Source: Deefgea piscis
GTDB lineage: Bacteria; Pseudomonadota; Gammaproteobacteria; Burkholderiales; Chitinibacteraceae
Direction of reading: 5' to 3'
DNA length: 64,000 nt
Assembly (NCBI RefSeq): GCF_013284055.1
Contig: NZ_CP054143.1
Span: 2,480,001-2,544,000 of the forward strand
The notes beneath the pieces were generated by a model. It saw only the letters and a program-made list of their open reading frames with translations, made no database searches and was not told where the DNA came from. Below are positions 53,859 to 62,995 of this stretch, in pieces. Position numbers and translations under genes: made by a program. The stretch's first letter is position 1, and each line of letters begins with the position of its first letter.

Positions 53859-53891
53859 CACCGCTGCTGCGCCGCAATATCGTCTTGACTA

Positions 53892-53916
53892 AACCGAGCT
53901 AAATGCTCGGTTTTTT
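53892..53916 (+). terminator. Terminator of bfd
   Basis: AACCGAGC and GCTCGGTT pair around TAAAT, followed by a T run. Confidence 0.85.
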
Positions 53917-54376
53917 GTTATCCACGGCGGCCATCGTGGTTTTCCCCACGCCGCTTGGCTAAGTCTGTGAGCTGGCTGTGAGTAAGTCGGCTAGGTGCTT
54001 GAAACCATAGGGAAAATACTGGCTGATTAAATTTTAATCAGTATGTGGTGCTCATTCACAGGCTAGATGGATAGTCATGTGCACAGGCTGTGGATAGCTT
54101 GCCTAAGTGACTGTTTTGTTACTGATTTTGTTTGCCGATTAAAAAATAGGCAGAAAAATTCAAATCACAGCTTGAATTCAGCAAATTTTGTTGTATTTAG
54201 CACTTATCCCACAATTTGCCAGTTTATCCCCGAAAAAAAAGCATAGCGTGTGAGTTAGCTGTGGGTAATATCGGCAAGCTACTGATTTCGTTCATTTATT
54301 TAATATTGCTTGTTTTTTGTGCAGCGTATTTGCGGTATAATGCCCGCCTTTCTTAGTTTGAACACACGCACCCACC
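53917..54376. promoter_or_regulatory. Intergenic region with DnaA-box-like sites and the trhP promoter
   Basis: About 460 bases without a gene. Several near matches to TTATNCACA lie here: TTATCCACG near 53919, TGTGGATAG near 54090 (reverse), TTATCCCACA near 54204 and TGTGGGTAA near 54260 (reverse). A consensus -10, TATAAT at 54336-54341, lies 35 bases before trhP. Confidence 0.45.
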
Positions 54377-55738
54377 ATGACCTTAAAAGCACCTGAACTC
54401 TTATTGCCCGCCGGTACGCTCGAAAAAATGAGTGCCGCTTATGACTTTGGCGCCGACGCGGTCTACGCCGGTCAACCGCGCTACAGCCTGCGCGCGCGCA
54501 ATAATGATTTTAAATTGGAGCAAATTGGTCAAGGGATTGAAGAAGCCCACGCCCGTGGCAAAAAATTCTTTGTCGCTAGCAATATCTTGCCGCATAACGC
54601 CAAAGTAAAAACCTATCTGGCGGATATGGAGCCGGTGATTGCGATGAAACCAGATGCGCTGATCATGGCTGATCCAGGCTTGATTATGATGGTGCGTGAA
54701 AAATGGCCAGAACAAGTGATTCATTTGTCGGTACAAGCCAATACGGTGAATTACGCTGGCGTGAAATTTTGGAAATCAATGGGCCTAGAGCGCGTGATTT
54801 TGTCGCGTGAATTGTCTCTCGATGAAATCGAAGAAATTCGCCAACTCTGCCCAGATATGGAGTTGGAAGTGTTCGTACACGGCGCGCTGTGTATTGCATA
54901 TTCCGGCCGTTGCCTATTGTCGGGGTATTTCAATCACCGCGACCCAAATCAAGGCACGTGTACCAATGCCTGCCGTTGGGACTACAAAACGCACGACACC
55001 GCCACCGACGATGCTGGCGATGTTCAGCCCAAAGAGCAAATCATTCAATTTGACTTTAATAAAGCGATGAATGACGCCAATCAAGTGTTCTCCGCCTGTG
55101 GCGGCCAAGAGCGCCATCCATTGGCCGACAAAACCTATTTGATCGAAGAAGCCAATCGTCCCGGCGAGTTAATGCCAATTGTCGAAGACGAACACGGCAC
55201 GTACATCATGAACAGCAAAGACTTGCGCGCGGTGCAGCATATCGAGCGTCTGGTGAAAATGGGCATCGATTCACTCAAAATCGAAGGTCGTACCAAATCG
55301 CTGTATTACGTGGCGCGCACCGCCCAAGTGTATCGTCAAGCCATTGACGACGCGGTGGCTGGTCGCCCATTTAACCCAACGTTGTTGGCTGATTTAGATG
55401 GCCTTGCCAATCGTGGTTATACCGACGGCTTTTACCAGCGCCACACCACGCACGAAGCGCAAAACTATCTGGATGGCCATTCCAAAGCACACCGCAGCCA
55501 ATACGTTGGCGAAGTGCTCAATATCCAAGACGGCTGGGCTGAGATTGAAGTGAAAAACAAATTCTCAGTTGGCGATTCGCTGGAAATCATTCATCCAAGC
55601 GGCAATATCATCGTTAAACTCGAGCAAATCCGTGGTAAAAACGGCGCTTTGGTGGAATCCGCTCTCGGCAGCGGTGCTAAAGCCGCCATTCCGCTCGATG
55701 CCAAATACGCCAATGCATTGATTGCCCGCTTGTTTTAA
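54377..55738 (+). CDS. trhP: tRNA U34 hydroxylation protein TrhP (YegQ, U32 peptidase family)
   Basis: U32-family protein of 453 residues. YegQ/TrhP makes 5-hydroxyuridine at the wobble base of several tRNAs, using prephenate and an Fe-S cluster. Evidence: N-terminal APELLLPAGTLEKMSAAYDF, the central signature ELEVFVHGALCIAYSGRCLL, Cys residues in GRCLLSGYF and GTCTNACRW for the cluster, and the C-terminal SLKIEGRTKSLYYVA. Length is typical. trhO, the oxygen-dependent route to the same modification, lies 1.9 kb downstream. Confidence 0.9.
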   Translation: MTLKAPELLLPAGTLEKMSAAYDFGADAVYAGQPRYSLRARNNDFKLEQIGQGIEEAHARGKKFFVASNILPHNAKVKTYLADMEPVIAMKPDALIMADPGLIMMVREKWPEQVIHLSVQANTVNYAGVKFWKSMGLERVILSRELSLDEIEEIRQLCPDMELEVFVHGALCIAYSGRCLLSGYFNHRDPNQGTCTNACRWDYKTHDTATDDAGDVQPKEQIIQFDFNKAMNDANQVFSACGGQERHPLADKTYLIEEANRPGELMPIVEDEHGTYIMNSKDLRAVQHIERLVKMGIDSLKIEGRTKSLYYVARTAQVYRQAIDDAVAGRPFNPTLLADLDGLANRGYTDGFYQRHTTHEAQNYLDGHSKAHRSQYVGEVLNIQDGWAEIEVKNKFSVGDSLEIIHPSGNIIVKLEQIRGKNGALVESALGSGAKAAIPLDAKYANALIARLF

Positions 55739-55761
55739 TTGTTGGGATTTTGATTGTTAAA

Positions 55762-55786
55762 AAGCCGCTGAAAAGCGGCTTTTTTG
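55762..55786 (+). terminator. Terminator of trhP
   Basis: AAGCCGCT and AGCGGCTT pair around GAAA, followed by four T residues. Confidence 0.85.
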
Positions 55787-55793
55787 CTGGTGT

Positions 55794-55871
55794 TTGTAGC
55801 TTGGTGCTGAGCTTGCGAAGCCCAATAGTCGCGGTAAACGTTGGGCTGCATTTCATTTAGCCCAACCTACG
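55794..55871. repeat. 78-bp inverted repeat, left copy
   Basis: The repeat (TTGTAGCTTGGTGCTGAGC to CATTTAGCCCAACCTACG) matches the reverse complement of 57279-57356 at 74 of 78 positions. It ends at the 3' end of the nuclease-like gene, so the pair brackets that gene exactly. Confidence 0.92.
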
Positions 55872-57240
55872 GCACTGTTTTTGAAGATGATGGCCACGAG
55901 CTTCTGGAGATCATAGTATAACTTTTTTGTTGATTATCTATAAATCTTGACTCTATGTCATAGTAGTAATGTGTCACTTCATATCGGTCAAATACATCTT
56001 TTGAAAGCTTGTTTATTGCATAAGGATTGTGATGTATTTGTAATCCATCAAGATGAGTTTCAAAGTGCTTGTTGTTTTCTTTTATCTCCATAATCAATCC
56101 TTTACGATCATGATAACGACTCGATCTTATATCCATAGCCAGTGATGATTGCGTAATAGCCTTACTTAAGGTCCCCATAGTAGAAAAAATAATTGCGCTA
56201 ACCTCTTTATATTTATCGTTTGTAAATATCCCAAGATCTAAAGCAACTTTTTCATTCTTCAAGGCAAATGGAACTTCAACTTCTGTAAAGCCATTATCTT
56301 TGTCTATACCCTGACCATATAGGACTCTATTTATAGCTTCATTATTCTGTATAAAAAACATATTCTGTTCGAAAGGAGCGACAGCGACAACGAATGGGTT
56401 TCCCACAACATGCTCAAACTTTGAATATGTACTTAAGTATTTTTTGTGTTTACTATTTATGGCGTTTAAAATTCGAACACTAGCAAAATTTAAAAATTCA
56501 CCATTCTCTTTCAGCTTTTCATTCTCCCATTCAGGACTAGAGTCTTGAGCATGGTTGGCTGTAACGGCTTCAATATTAATTATTTCATTGCTTGATGTCT
56601 TAACAGTAAAGTCTGGACTGGCTTTTGAAAAATCTACATTAAGGTTTAGATCCTTAAAGCATTGGTACAAATACACTTCCCAGAACGACGAGTTGAATGT
56701 CGTTTGAAATTCATAATTAAACTTATTGTCTCTATCTTCAAAGCCGCTTGCCCAACGTGATATTACATCGACTAAAGGCTTATTTTTACTTTCTAACAAG
56801 TACTTGAAGTTTGGATGCAGGAAGTTTTCATCATCAACTAATACATCGAAAAGTTTTAGCGGTTTTGTCGCCCTCCTGATTTCCTCATCTAAATAGTATC
56901 GCCCGAATTTATAGTGACAAACAATGTATTCAACAATAGAGATCCTAACCATGGCGGCATTGTCAATACCAATTTCCTTTGATAATTGCATGGTTAGTAC
57001 AACTAAAAATTGTTGTGGTCCTGTAGGGCCATCTACATCTTCCCAGCTACTTTCCATTGCTCCGATGTAATCCGATTCATTAAAGTAAAAGCTTTTAATT
57101 TTATCTTTTACATAATCGTTACCCTGTCTTGCTGCATCAAGTTCTTCAAGTACAAATTGCATCGCAACTTTTTTACTATGCTTTTTTGAATCGATTATTG
57201 ATATTAATTCTTTTACCGCTACATCTATTATTTTTTGCAT
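55867..57240 (-). CDS. Unrecognised protein, possible PD-(D/E)XK nuclease, inserted between trhP and trhO
   Basis: Protein of 457 residues. A plausible nuclease core lies near residues 185-230: FWEVYLYQCFKDLNLNV, then ASPDFTVKT and IINIEAVTAN, giving Glu, PD and E in the order seen in PD-(D/E)XK folds, though the Lys is not in the usual place. The remainder is helical and charged. The gene is much more AT-rich than its neighbours and is framed by 78-bp inverted repeats, both signs of transfer. The start is the ATG at 57240 behind AAGG. Its last residues run into the left repeat. It may be a single-gene defence factor; this is inference. Confidence 0.65.
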   Translation of the reverse strand: MQKIIDVAVKELISIIDSKKHSKKVAMQFVLEELDAARQGNDYVKDKIKSFYFNESDYIGAMESSWEDVDGPTGPQQFLVVLTMQLSKEIGIDNAAMVRISIVEYIVCHYKFGRYYLDEEIRRATKPLKLFDVLVDDENFLHPNFKYLLESKNKPLVDVISRWASGFEDRDNKFNYEFQTTFNSSFWEVYLYQCFKDLNLNVDFSKASPDFTVKTSSNEIINIEAVTANHAQDSSPEWENEKLKENGEFLNFASVRILNAINSKHKKYLSTYSKFEHVVGNPFVVAVAPFEQNMFFIQNNEAINRVLYGQGIDKDNGFTEVEVPFALKNEKVALDLGIFTNDKYKEVSAIIFSTMGTLSKAITQSSLAMDIRSSRYHDRKGLIMEIKENNKHFETHLDGLQIHHNPYAINKLSKDVFDRYEVTHYYYDIESRFIDNQQKSYTMISRSSWPSSSKTVP

Positions 57241-57278
57241 CAAGGGCCTTAAAAATTAACGAAACACTCATGATAGTG

Positions 57279-57356
57279 CGTAGGTTGGGCTAAATGAAAT
57301 GCAGCCCAACGTTTACCGCGATTGTTGGGCTTCGCAAGCTCAGCGCCAACCTACAA
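57279..57356. repeat. 78-bp inverted repeat, right copy
   Basis: Reverse-complement partner of 55794-55871 (74 of 78 positions). It lies just upstream of the start of the nuclease-like gene. Confidence 0.92.
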
Positions 57357-57625
57357 TTCAATTTCCGCTTCTGGCCGAACTCAATCACTGATGTGATTCA
57401 GAATTTAGTCTGCAAGCTTACTGGATAAGTTTGGCTGCGCAAACAAAACTTGCGTAGGGCTGTTCAATTTACTACTTACACAAATTTGTTGGCGTTTCAG
57501 TTAGTTTACGACGGTTAAAAAATGTTTATTTCTCCGCCGCTTATCTTGCCTTAGCTCAGGTAAAATCCGCTCCCAGAATAAAAATTCCGGTCCGCCCTTT
57601 ACGCGGGTGACCACTTGGAGAAATC

Positions 57626-58576
57626 ATGTCGAATCAAAACGAAGGCGCGATTGTTGTTGCGGCGCTGTATCAATTTGTCACGCTCAGCGATTACGTTCAA
57701 TTGCGCGAGCCACTATTGCAAACGATGCTGGATTTAAACGTGCACGGCACTTTACTGCTGGCCGATGAAGGCATTAACGGCACGGTGGCGGGAACGCGCG
57801 CGGGGATTGATGGCTTGCTGGCGTGGTTGCGCTCAGATCCGCGCTTGGCGGCTGTTGATCACAAAGAATCGTATTGCGCTGAGCAGCCATTTTTGCGCAC
57901 CAAAGTAAAACTAAAAAAAGAAATCGTAACCTTGGGTGTGCCCGGTGTTGATCCGAATAAAGCCGTCGGCACCTATGTCGAGCCCAAAGATTGGAATGCG
58001 ATTATTTCCGATCCCGAAGTGCTGGTGATTGATACCCGTAATGATTACGAAGTGGCGATTGGCACGTTCGAGCGGGCAATTGACCCGAAAACCGAAACAT
58101 TCCGTGAATTTCCCGATTACGTAAAAGAGCATTTCGACCCAGCGGTACATAAAAAAGTGGCGATGTTTTGCACTGGCGGCATTCGCTGCGAGAAAGCGTC
58201 GAGCTATATGCTTGGTGAAGGGTTTGCAGAGGTATACCACTTAAAAGGTGGGATTTTGAAATACCTCGAAGAAGTACCGCAGGAAGAAACGCTATGGAAG
58301 GGCGACTGCTTTGTGTTCGACAACCGCGTGACGGTGCGCCACGATTTGAGCGAGGGTGATTTTGAGTTGTGCCACGCTTGCCGTCAGCCGGTATCGAAAG
58401 AGCAGCGCCTATCGCCGCATTATGTGGCTGGCGTAAGCTGCCCGCATTGCTTTGACAATCTCAGCGAAAAAACCCGCAGCGGCGCGCTCGAGCGGCAAAA
58501 GCAAATTGAGTTGGCAAAAAAACGCAATCAACCCAATCCACTGGGTCGAGTCATTAAAAAGACCTCGTCACGTTAA
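57626..58576 (+). CDS. trhO: tRNA U34 hydroxylase TrhO (YceA, rhodanese-related)
   Basis: Rhodanese-family protein of 316 residues catalysing oxygen-dependent hydroxylation of tRNA uridine-34. It has the N-terminal acylphosphatase-like domain ([20 protein letters not shown]) and the rhodanese domain with active-site loop [18 protein letters not shown]-terminal zinc-like Cys set follows (CHACRQPVS and CPHC). GGAG at 57617-57620 supports the start. It shares its pathway with trhP upstream. Confidence 0.94.
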   Translation: MSNQNEGAIVVAALYQFVTLSDYVQLREPLLQTMLDLNVHGTLLLADEGINGTVAGTRAGIDGLLAWLRSDPRLAAVDHKESYCAEQPFLRTKVKLKKEIVTLGVPGVDPNKAVGTYVEPKDWNAIISDPEVLVIDTRNDYEVAIGTFERAIDPKTETFREFPDYVKEHFDPAVHKKVAMFCTGGIRCEKASSYMLGEGFAEVYHLKGGILKYLEEVPQEETLWKGDCFVFDNRVTVRHDLSEGDFELCHACRQPVSKEQRLSPHYVAGVSCPHCFDNLSEKTRSGALERQKQIELAKKRNQPNPLGRVIKKTSSR

Positions 58577-58806
58577 TTGCCATGCGGCGTAAATCGCCAG
58601 CTTGCTGATAGGCGATCTGGCGTAGCAACAGACTGTTAAGCTTGGTCATGTTCAGATTTGATGCTGTGCCGCGCTCGTCGAGCTGGGGCTTAAAAACCCG
58701 TCTAAGCGCACCGAGTGCGGAGAGAGACAAACAGCTATATCGTTTGGCTCACGACAATCGAGGGAACAGCGGAGCTGGGCGCGCTCGGGTCGTGAAAGAT
58801 CAAGGA
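58577..58806. other. Intergenic region between trhO and the IS element
   Basis: About 230 bases with no gene or terminator recognised. Confidence 0.35.
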
Positions 58807-60083
58807 CATAGGTAACACTTTAATTCAACGACATGGGTGACACTTTTAGCGTTAAATAATCGTTTTTGGTCCCTTTCACTTCTCGCTCGTCCAACGAGCC
58901 TAGTCGAATCGGACCAAAATAAACGTCCCAAATACCCTCACCGACCAACTCCAAACCGACCCATTCGCCACGCAATAAATAGCCAATGTAAACTCGTAAA
59001 CTACGCCAATAAATCAGTCCACTTTGACAGACTCGTCCACGCTCAAAGTAGTCAGGGTAAACCAACTCTGGCAGCGACTCTGGATAGCGGCGCGATGAGC
59101 TCTGATACACCGATTTAGGCACACACTGCCCCAAACTCTCATGCAAACGATCCTCGTTATAGTGGCGCAAGAACTCATCCAAAATCACTTGTTGCTGCGT
59201 TAAGTCGGCCGCACCGGGCTGACCAATGCGTAATTTCAACGTCCGATGCATCCGTTCATGTCGACCATTTTGCTGTGGTTGCCCTGGCGTAATTCGCTCT
59301 GGAATAATCCCTAGCCGAATCCACCAAATCGATAGTTTCGATAACCCTCCGACACCCACACTGGCAAATGGTGTGCCGTTGTCGCTCCTAATCCGCTCCG
59401 GCAAACCATATTGGCGAAACAATTGCTCAAACACCGCCTTGGCCTCTGCCCCTGTCGTACCGCTAAACCCTTGGCAACTCAGCAAATAACGACTGGCGTG
59501 ATCCATGATCGTTAACGGATAGCACCACTGCCCATTACCTAACTTGAACTGCCCTTTGTAATCCACACTCCACAGCTGATTGACCTGTGTTGCTGTCTTG
59601 AGCGGTTGAATCGAACGCAGCGTGCGATTAATCCGCCTTCGACTTTTTACGCAACCCGCCGCTTTCAAAATATTGTAAATCGTCGTTTGCGACGGAATCA
59701 GCGACTCGATAAATCGCGCAGCCAGCAGCGGCTGGATTTTCTTTGGCCCCAGCACATCGCCCTTGTGATTACGCAATTCCAGTATCGCCTGCCGCACGAC
59801 ATAGGGGGTGACAGCCGAATCATGCGGACGACGACTTTGCGCTTGCAAACCTTCGAGCCCCATCGCGTGATAACGCCGTACCCATTTGTAACCCGTCTTG
59901 CGGCTAATCCCATACAGAGCACACAAGGCCTTGAACGCCAGCTCGCCACGCAAGTAATCGGCGATAAATTTTACTTTTTCGTCCATCGGTTTCACCTCAT
60001 TCCACGGCATAGCGTGCTCCGGTTGCGCGTATCACAAACCAGAGAAGTGTTACCTATGTCTTTGAACTAATGTGTTACCTATG
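58807..60083 (-). mobile_element. IS481-family insertion sequence
   Basis: The element is about 1.28 kb with one transposase gene. Both ends carry CATAGGTAACAC (58807-58818 and, inverted, 60072-60083). Internal to each is a second copy of the same motif (CATGGGTGACACTT at the left, CATAGGTAACACTT inverted at the right), so each end has a repeated transposase site. No target duplication is obvious. Confidence 0.8.
58820..60010 (-). CDS. IS481-family transposase
   Basis: DDE transposase of 396 residues. An N-terminal helix-turn-helix (LCALYGISRKTGYKWVRRYH) is followed by the integrase core: LWSVDYKGQF with the first Asp, RIRSDNGTPF with the second, and QQNGRHERMHRTLK with the Glu. The reading frame is intact, so the element may be active. 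Its C-terminus reads into the left terminal repeat (VSPMSLN). Confidence 0.93.
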   Translation of the reverse strand: MPWNEVKPMDEKVKFIADYLRGELAFKALCALYGISRKTGYKWVRRYHAMGLEGLQAQSRRPHDSAVTPYVVRQAILELRNHKGDVLGPKKIQPLLAARFIESLIPSQTTIYNILKAAGCVKSRRRINRTLRSIQPLKTATQVNQLWSVDYKGQFKLGNGQWCYPLTIMDHASRYLLSCQGFSGTTGAEAKAVFEQLFRQYGLPERIRSDNGTPFASVGVGGLSKLSIWWIRLGIIPERITPGQPQQNGRHERMHRTLKLRIGQPGAADLTQQQVILDEFLRHYNEDRLHESLGQCVPKSVYQSSSRRYPESLPELVYPDYFERGRVCQSGLIYWRSLRVYIGYLLRGEWVGLELVGEGIWDVYFGPIRLGSLDEREVKGTKNDYLTLKVSPMSLN

Positions 60084-60112
60084 AGTGTGAACCATACCTC
60101 GCCTTTCTTTTC

Positions 60113-60146
60113 CCCTCTTTTCTTTGGCGAGACAAAGAAAAGAGGG
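60113..60146. repeat. 14-bp perfect inverted repeat
   Basis: CCCTCTTTTCTTTG and CAAAGAAAAGAGGG pair around GCGAGA. It is an intergenic hairpin between the IS element and glnD, without a U-run. Confidence 0.6.
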
Positions 60147-60233
60147 TCCCTGTCGCGGACTGCGACTGTAAAACACTGTGCCGTAGGCACTTAAAATCAT
60201 CAACACGTAATCTGAATATCGCCCTAAGCTTTG

Positions 60234-60282
60234 GGGTATTGCCACGCAATCAATATTTGATGTTGATTGCGTGGCAATACCC
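60234..60282. terminator. 20-bp perfect stem-loop at the glnD 3' end
   Basis: The arms GGGTATTGCCACGCAATCAA and its perfect complement (60263-60282) enclose a nine-base loop directly after the glnD stop. On the plus strand TTATTTTT follows. It probably ends glnD transcription or shields the gene from read-through on the opposite strand. Confidence 0.65.
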
Positions 60283-62847
60283 TTATTTTTCGCTCAGTGT
60301 TTGGAGTAGTTCACTTTCCAGCTGTAATACAAATTTTGCGTCGCTAAGCACGCGGCCAGAGATTAAAAAATTATCTTCGGCGCGCTCGCCCAAGGTCATG
60401 ATTTTGGCCGATTGAATCTCGATGCGATTGGCCGCCAAAATACGCGCAATGGTCGAGAGCAGGCCCGGGCGATCGCCAGCCACCACCGATAAAATCGAGT
60501 ATTTGCCTTTTTCATCGGGGCGAATTTGCACATGCGTTTTCACTGGGAAGTGTTTTTGCTGGCGTGAAATACGCCCGCTCAGTTTGGCGGGTGCGGGTTT
60601 GCGCTGATTGAGCACTTCGCTGAGCTCAAATTCAACGTAATTAATTAAATCGCGATAGGAAATATGCTGACTATCGGGAATGAACACGTAAAAAGTATCG
60701 AGCGCATAGCCGTGGTGCGTGGTGTGGATTTGCGCGTCAAAAATCGAATAGCCAGCGCGTTCAAAAAAGCTGCAAATATGCACAAATAAATCGGCTTGAT
60801 CCGGGCCGTAGACCAAGACTTGCAAGCCTTCGCCGGACTCGGAGAGTTTGGCGCGCACTTGGATTTCATCGCTATGCGTGCGGGCAAACAGCATGCGCGT
60901 ATGCCAAGCAATATCGCGTGCGTCGTGGCGCAAGAAATACACCGTGTCGAGTAAGCGCCAGAATGGATCGTGCGCGTCATTGCGTAAACCATACAGTCGC
61001 AATAGTCGCAATGCTTCTTCTTGCCGCTCGCTCAGCCATGAATGGCCACTTTGCTGATTTAAAAAGCGCTGCGTGCCTTTAAATAAATCTTCGAGTAATT
61101 TGGCTTTCCATGCGTTCCAAACTTTGGGGCTGGTGCCGCGAATATCAGCCACCGTCAGCAAATACAGTGCGTTCAAATGGCGCTCGTCGCCCACTAAGGC
61201 GGCAAATTCGGTGATCACGTCTGGATCGTACACGTCTTGTTTTTGCGCGATCGACGACATGGTTAAGTGATGCCGCACCAACCAAACAATCAAATCGGTG
61301 TCGGCAGCGGGCAAGGGGTGGCGCTCGCACCATTCGCGGGTAATGGTTTCGCCCAGTTGCGAATGGTCGCCCCCACGGCCTTTGCCAATGTCATGAAATA
61401 GCGCGGCTAAATACAGCACTTCAGGGTGGGCAAATTCTTCGATCAGTCGCGAGCACAGCGGGTATTCGTGGGTGAACGCCGGAACGGCAAAACGGCGCAT
61501 ATTACGCAGCACCATCAAAATATGCTCATCGACGGTATACACATGAAATAAATCATGTTGCATGCGGCCAACAATATCGCCAAATTCGGGAATATAGCGG
61601 CCCAATACGCCGTATTGATTCATACGCCGCAGTACGCGAGTTAAGCCACGCGGCTCTCTAAATAGTGCGATAAATAGTTGCTTATTGTGTGGATTGCACA
61701 AAAAGTCGTCGTTAATTAAATCGCGCGCATGCCACAGTGCGCGTAAGGTTTCTGGGGCAATATCGCTGGCTTCGCGGCGTTGTTCTAGGTGCAAAAATAG
61801 CGCCAAAATTGCTGAGGGGTTTTGGGTGAATAATTCGGGGTCGTAAATCGCCAGCAAGCCATCGCGAATATAAAAATCAGCATTGATTGGCGTGGTATTA
61901 CTGAGGTAGGAGTAGATTCGTTGCCGTAAAGCATGCACCAACACCGGCACCAATTGGGTGATGATGCGCGCCGCCAAATAATATTCAGCCATAAAGGCTT
62001 CGCTGGCGCGCTGAGTGATTCGGCCGGCGGTGGAGACGTCATCAAAGCCAAAGTCTTTGGCCAGCGCATGCTGGTAATCAAATAAAATCCGATCTTCACG
62101 GCGTTTGGCGCGCCAGTGCAAGGCAATGCGATAGGTGCGTAGCACGCGCTCGGCTTCGCATAGTTTGCGGTTTTCCTCAGGCGTGAGCATGCTGAGCGCC
62201 GCCAAGGCATGCCAGTCGCGGCCAAGGCGTTGGCTGGCGGCAATCCAGCCAATTAGGTGTAAATCACGCAGGCCGCCAGGGGCTTCTTTAATATTGGGTT
62301 CAAGTTTGTAAGTGGCGTTTTGAAAGCGGCCGTAGCGCGCTTGTTGCTCGATCAATTTGGCTTCAAAAAATTCTTTTGGGTCGATGTGGCGATGCACCGT
62401 ATCCATAAAATCATGAAAGCGCTGCCGGTCTCCAGTGAGTGGCCGAGTTTCAAGTAGGGCGGTTTGTACGGTGATGTCGCGTTCGGCTTCATACAGGCAG
62501 TCGGTGGTGGTGCGGACCGAATGGCCGACCTCGATACCAATATCCCATAGCTCGCCAACCAAGACTTCGAGTTTTTCCAGTAGGCCAGCGCTGGGCTGCT
62601 CAGGCAGTAAAATCAATAAATCGATGTCTGAATAAGGGTATAGCTCGCCACGCCCGTAACCACCAACGGCACAGAGCAATACATCGCTATTAAATTCATG
62701 TCTATCCCACAGCTCGATCAAAGTGGCATCGGTGAGGTTCGAGAGTGAATTCAGTAGTGGTGCGGCTTTGGTAGGTTCAGAAAAACGCTCGCGCAGCGCG
62801 AGTTTAGCAAGGGCATAAGATTCACGAATCGCACTGACCGAACGCAT
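60283..62847 (-). CDS. glnD: Bifunctional PII uridylyltransferase/uridylyl-removing enzyme
   Basis: Nitrogen sensor of 854 residues that uridylylates and deuridylylates PII in response to glutamine. Domains in order are the nucleotidyltransferase (VGGYGRGELYPYSDIDLLIL), the HD hydrolase (LAALFHDIGKGRGGDHSQLG), and two ACT domains (LQVLVYGPDQADLFVHICSF and ILSVVAGDRPGLLSTIARIL). GGAG nine bases upstream supports the ATG at 62847 over the in-frame ATG at 62898. map lies upstream, the order usual in betaproteobacteria. Confidence 0.95.
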   Translation of the reverse strand: MRSVSAIRESYALAKLALRERFSEPTKAAPLLNSLSNLTDATLIELWDRHEFNSDVLLCAVGGYGRGELYPYSDIDLLILLPEQPSAGLLEKLEVLVGELWDIGIEVGHSVRTTTDCLYEAERDITVQTALLETRPLTGDRQRFHDFMDTVHRHIDPKEFFEAKLIEQQARYGRFQNATYKLEPNIKEAPGGLRDLHLIGWIAASQRLGRDWHALAALSMLTPEENRKLCEAERVLRTYRIALHWRAKRREDRILFDYQHALAKDFGFDDVSTAGRITQRASEAFMAEYYLAARIITQLVPVLVHALRQRIYSYLSNTTPINADFYIRDGLLAIYDPELFTQNPSAILALFLHLEQRREASDIAPETLRALWHARDLINDDFLCNPHNKQLFIALFREPRGLTRVLRRMNQYGVLGRYIPEFGDIVGRMQHDLFHVYTVDEHILMVLRNMRRFAVPAFTHEYPLCSRLIEEFAHPEVLYLAALFHDIGKGRGGDHSQLGETITREWCERHPLPAADTDLIVWLVRHHLTMSSIAQKQDVYDPDVITEFAALVGDERHLNALYLLTVADIRGTSPKVWNAWKAKLLEDLFKGTQRFLNQQSGHSWLSERQEEALRLLRLYGLRNDAHDPFWRLLDTVYFLRHDARDIAWHTRMLFARTHSDEIQVRAKLSESGEGLQVLVYGPDQADLFVHICSFFERAGYSIFDAQIHTTHHGYALDTFYVFIPDSQHISYRDLINYVEFELSEVLNQRKPAPAKLSGRISRQQKHFPVKTHVQIRPDEKGKYSILSVVAGDRPGLLSTIARILAANRIEIQSAKIMTLGERAEDNFLISGRVLSDAKFVLQLESELLQTLSEK

Positions 62848-62966
62848 GACGATAAACTCCAAACGACAATACTGTGAATGCCTGATATTGCAAGGCACGC
62901 ACGCGCTGTATTGCCTTTAGATAAAGGCGGGCGCAGGCGTGATGAATCAGGATGGTTTTTGACTTA

Positions 62967-62991
62967 AAAACGCCCTCAATCGAGGGCGTTT
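62967..62991 (-). terminator. Terminator of map
   Basis: AAACGCCCTC and GAGGGCGTTT pair around AATC-type loop bases; on the minus strand five T residues follow. It lies between map and glnD, so glnD needs its own promoter or read-through. Confidence 0.8.
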
Positions 62992-62995
62992 AGAA

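Noticed and set aside
58801-60090. Target-site duplication of the IS481 element
   Set aside because: The bases just outside the terminal CATAGGTAACAC motifs do not match on the two sides, so none can be claimed.
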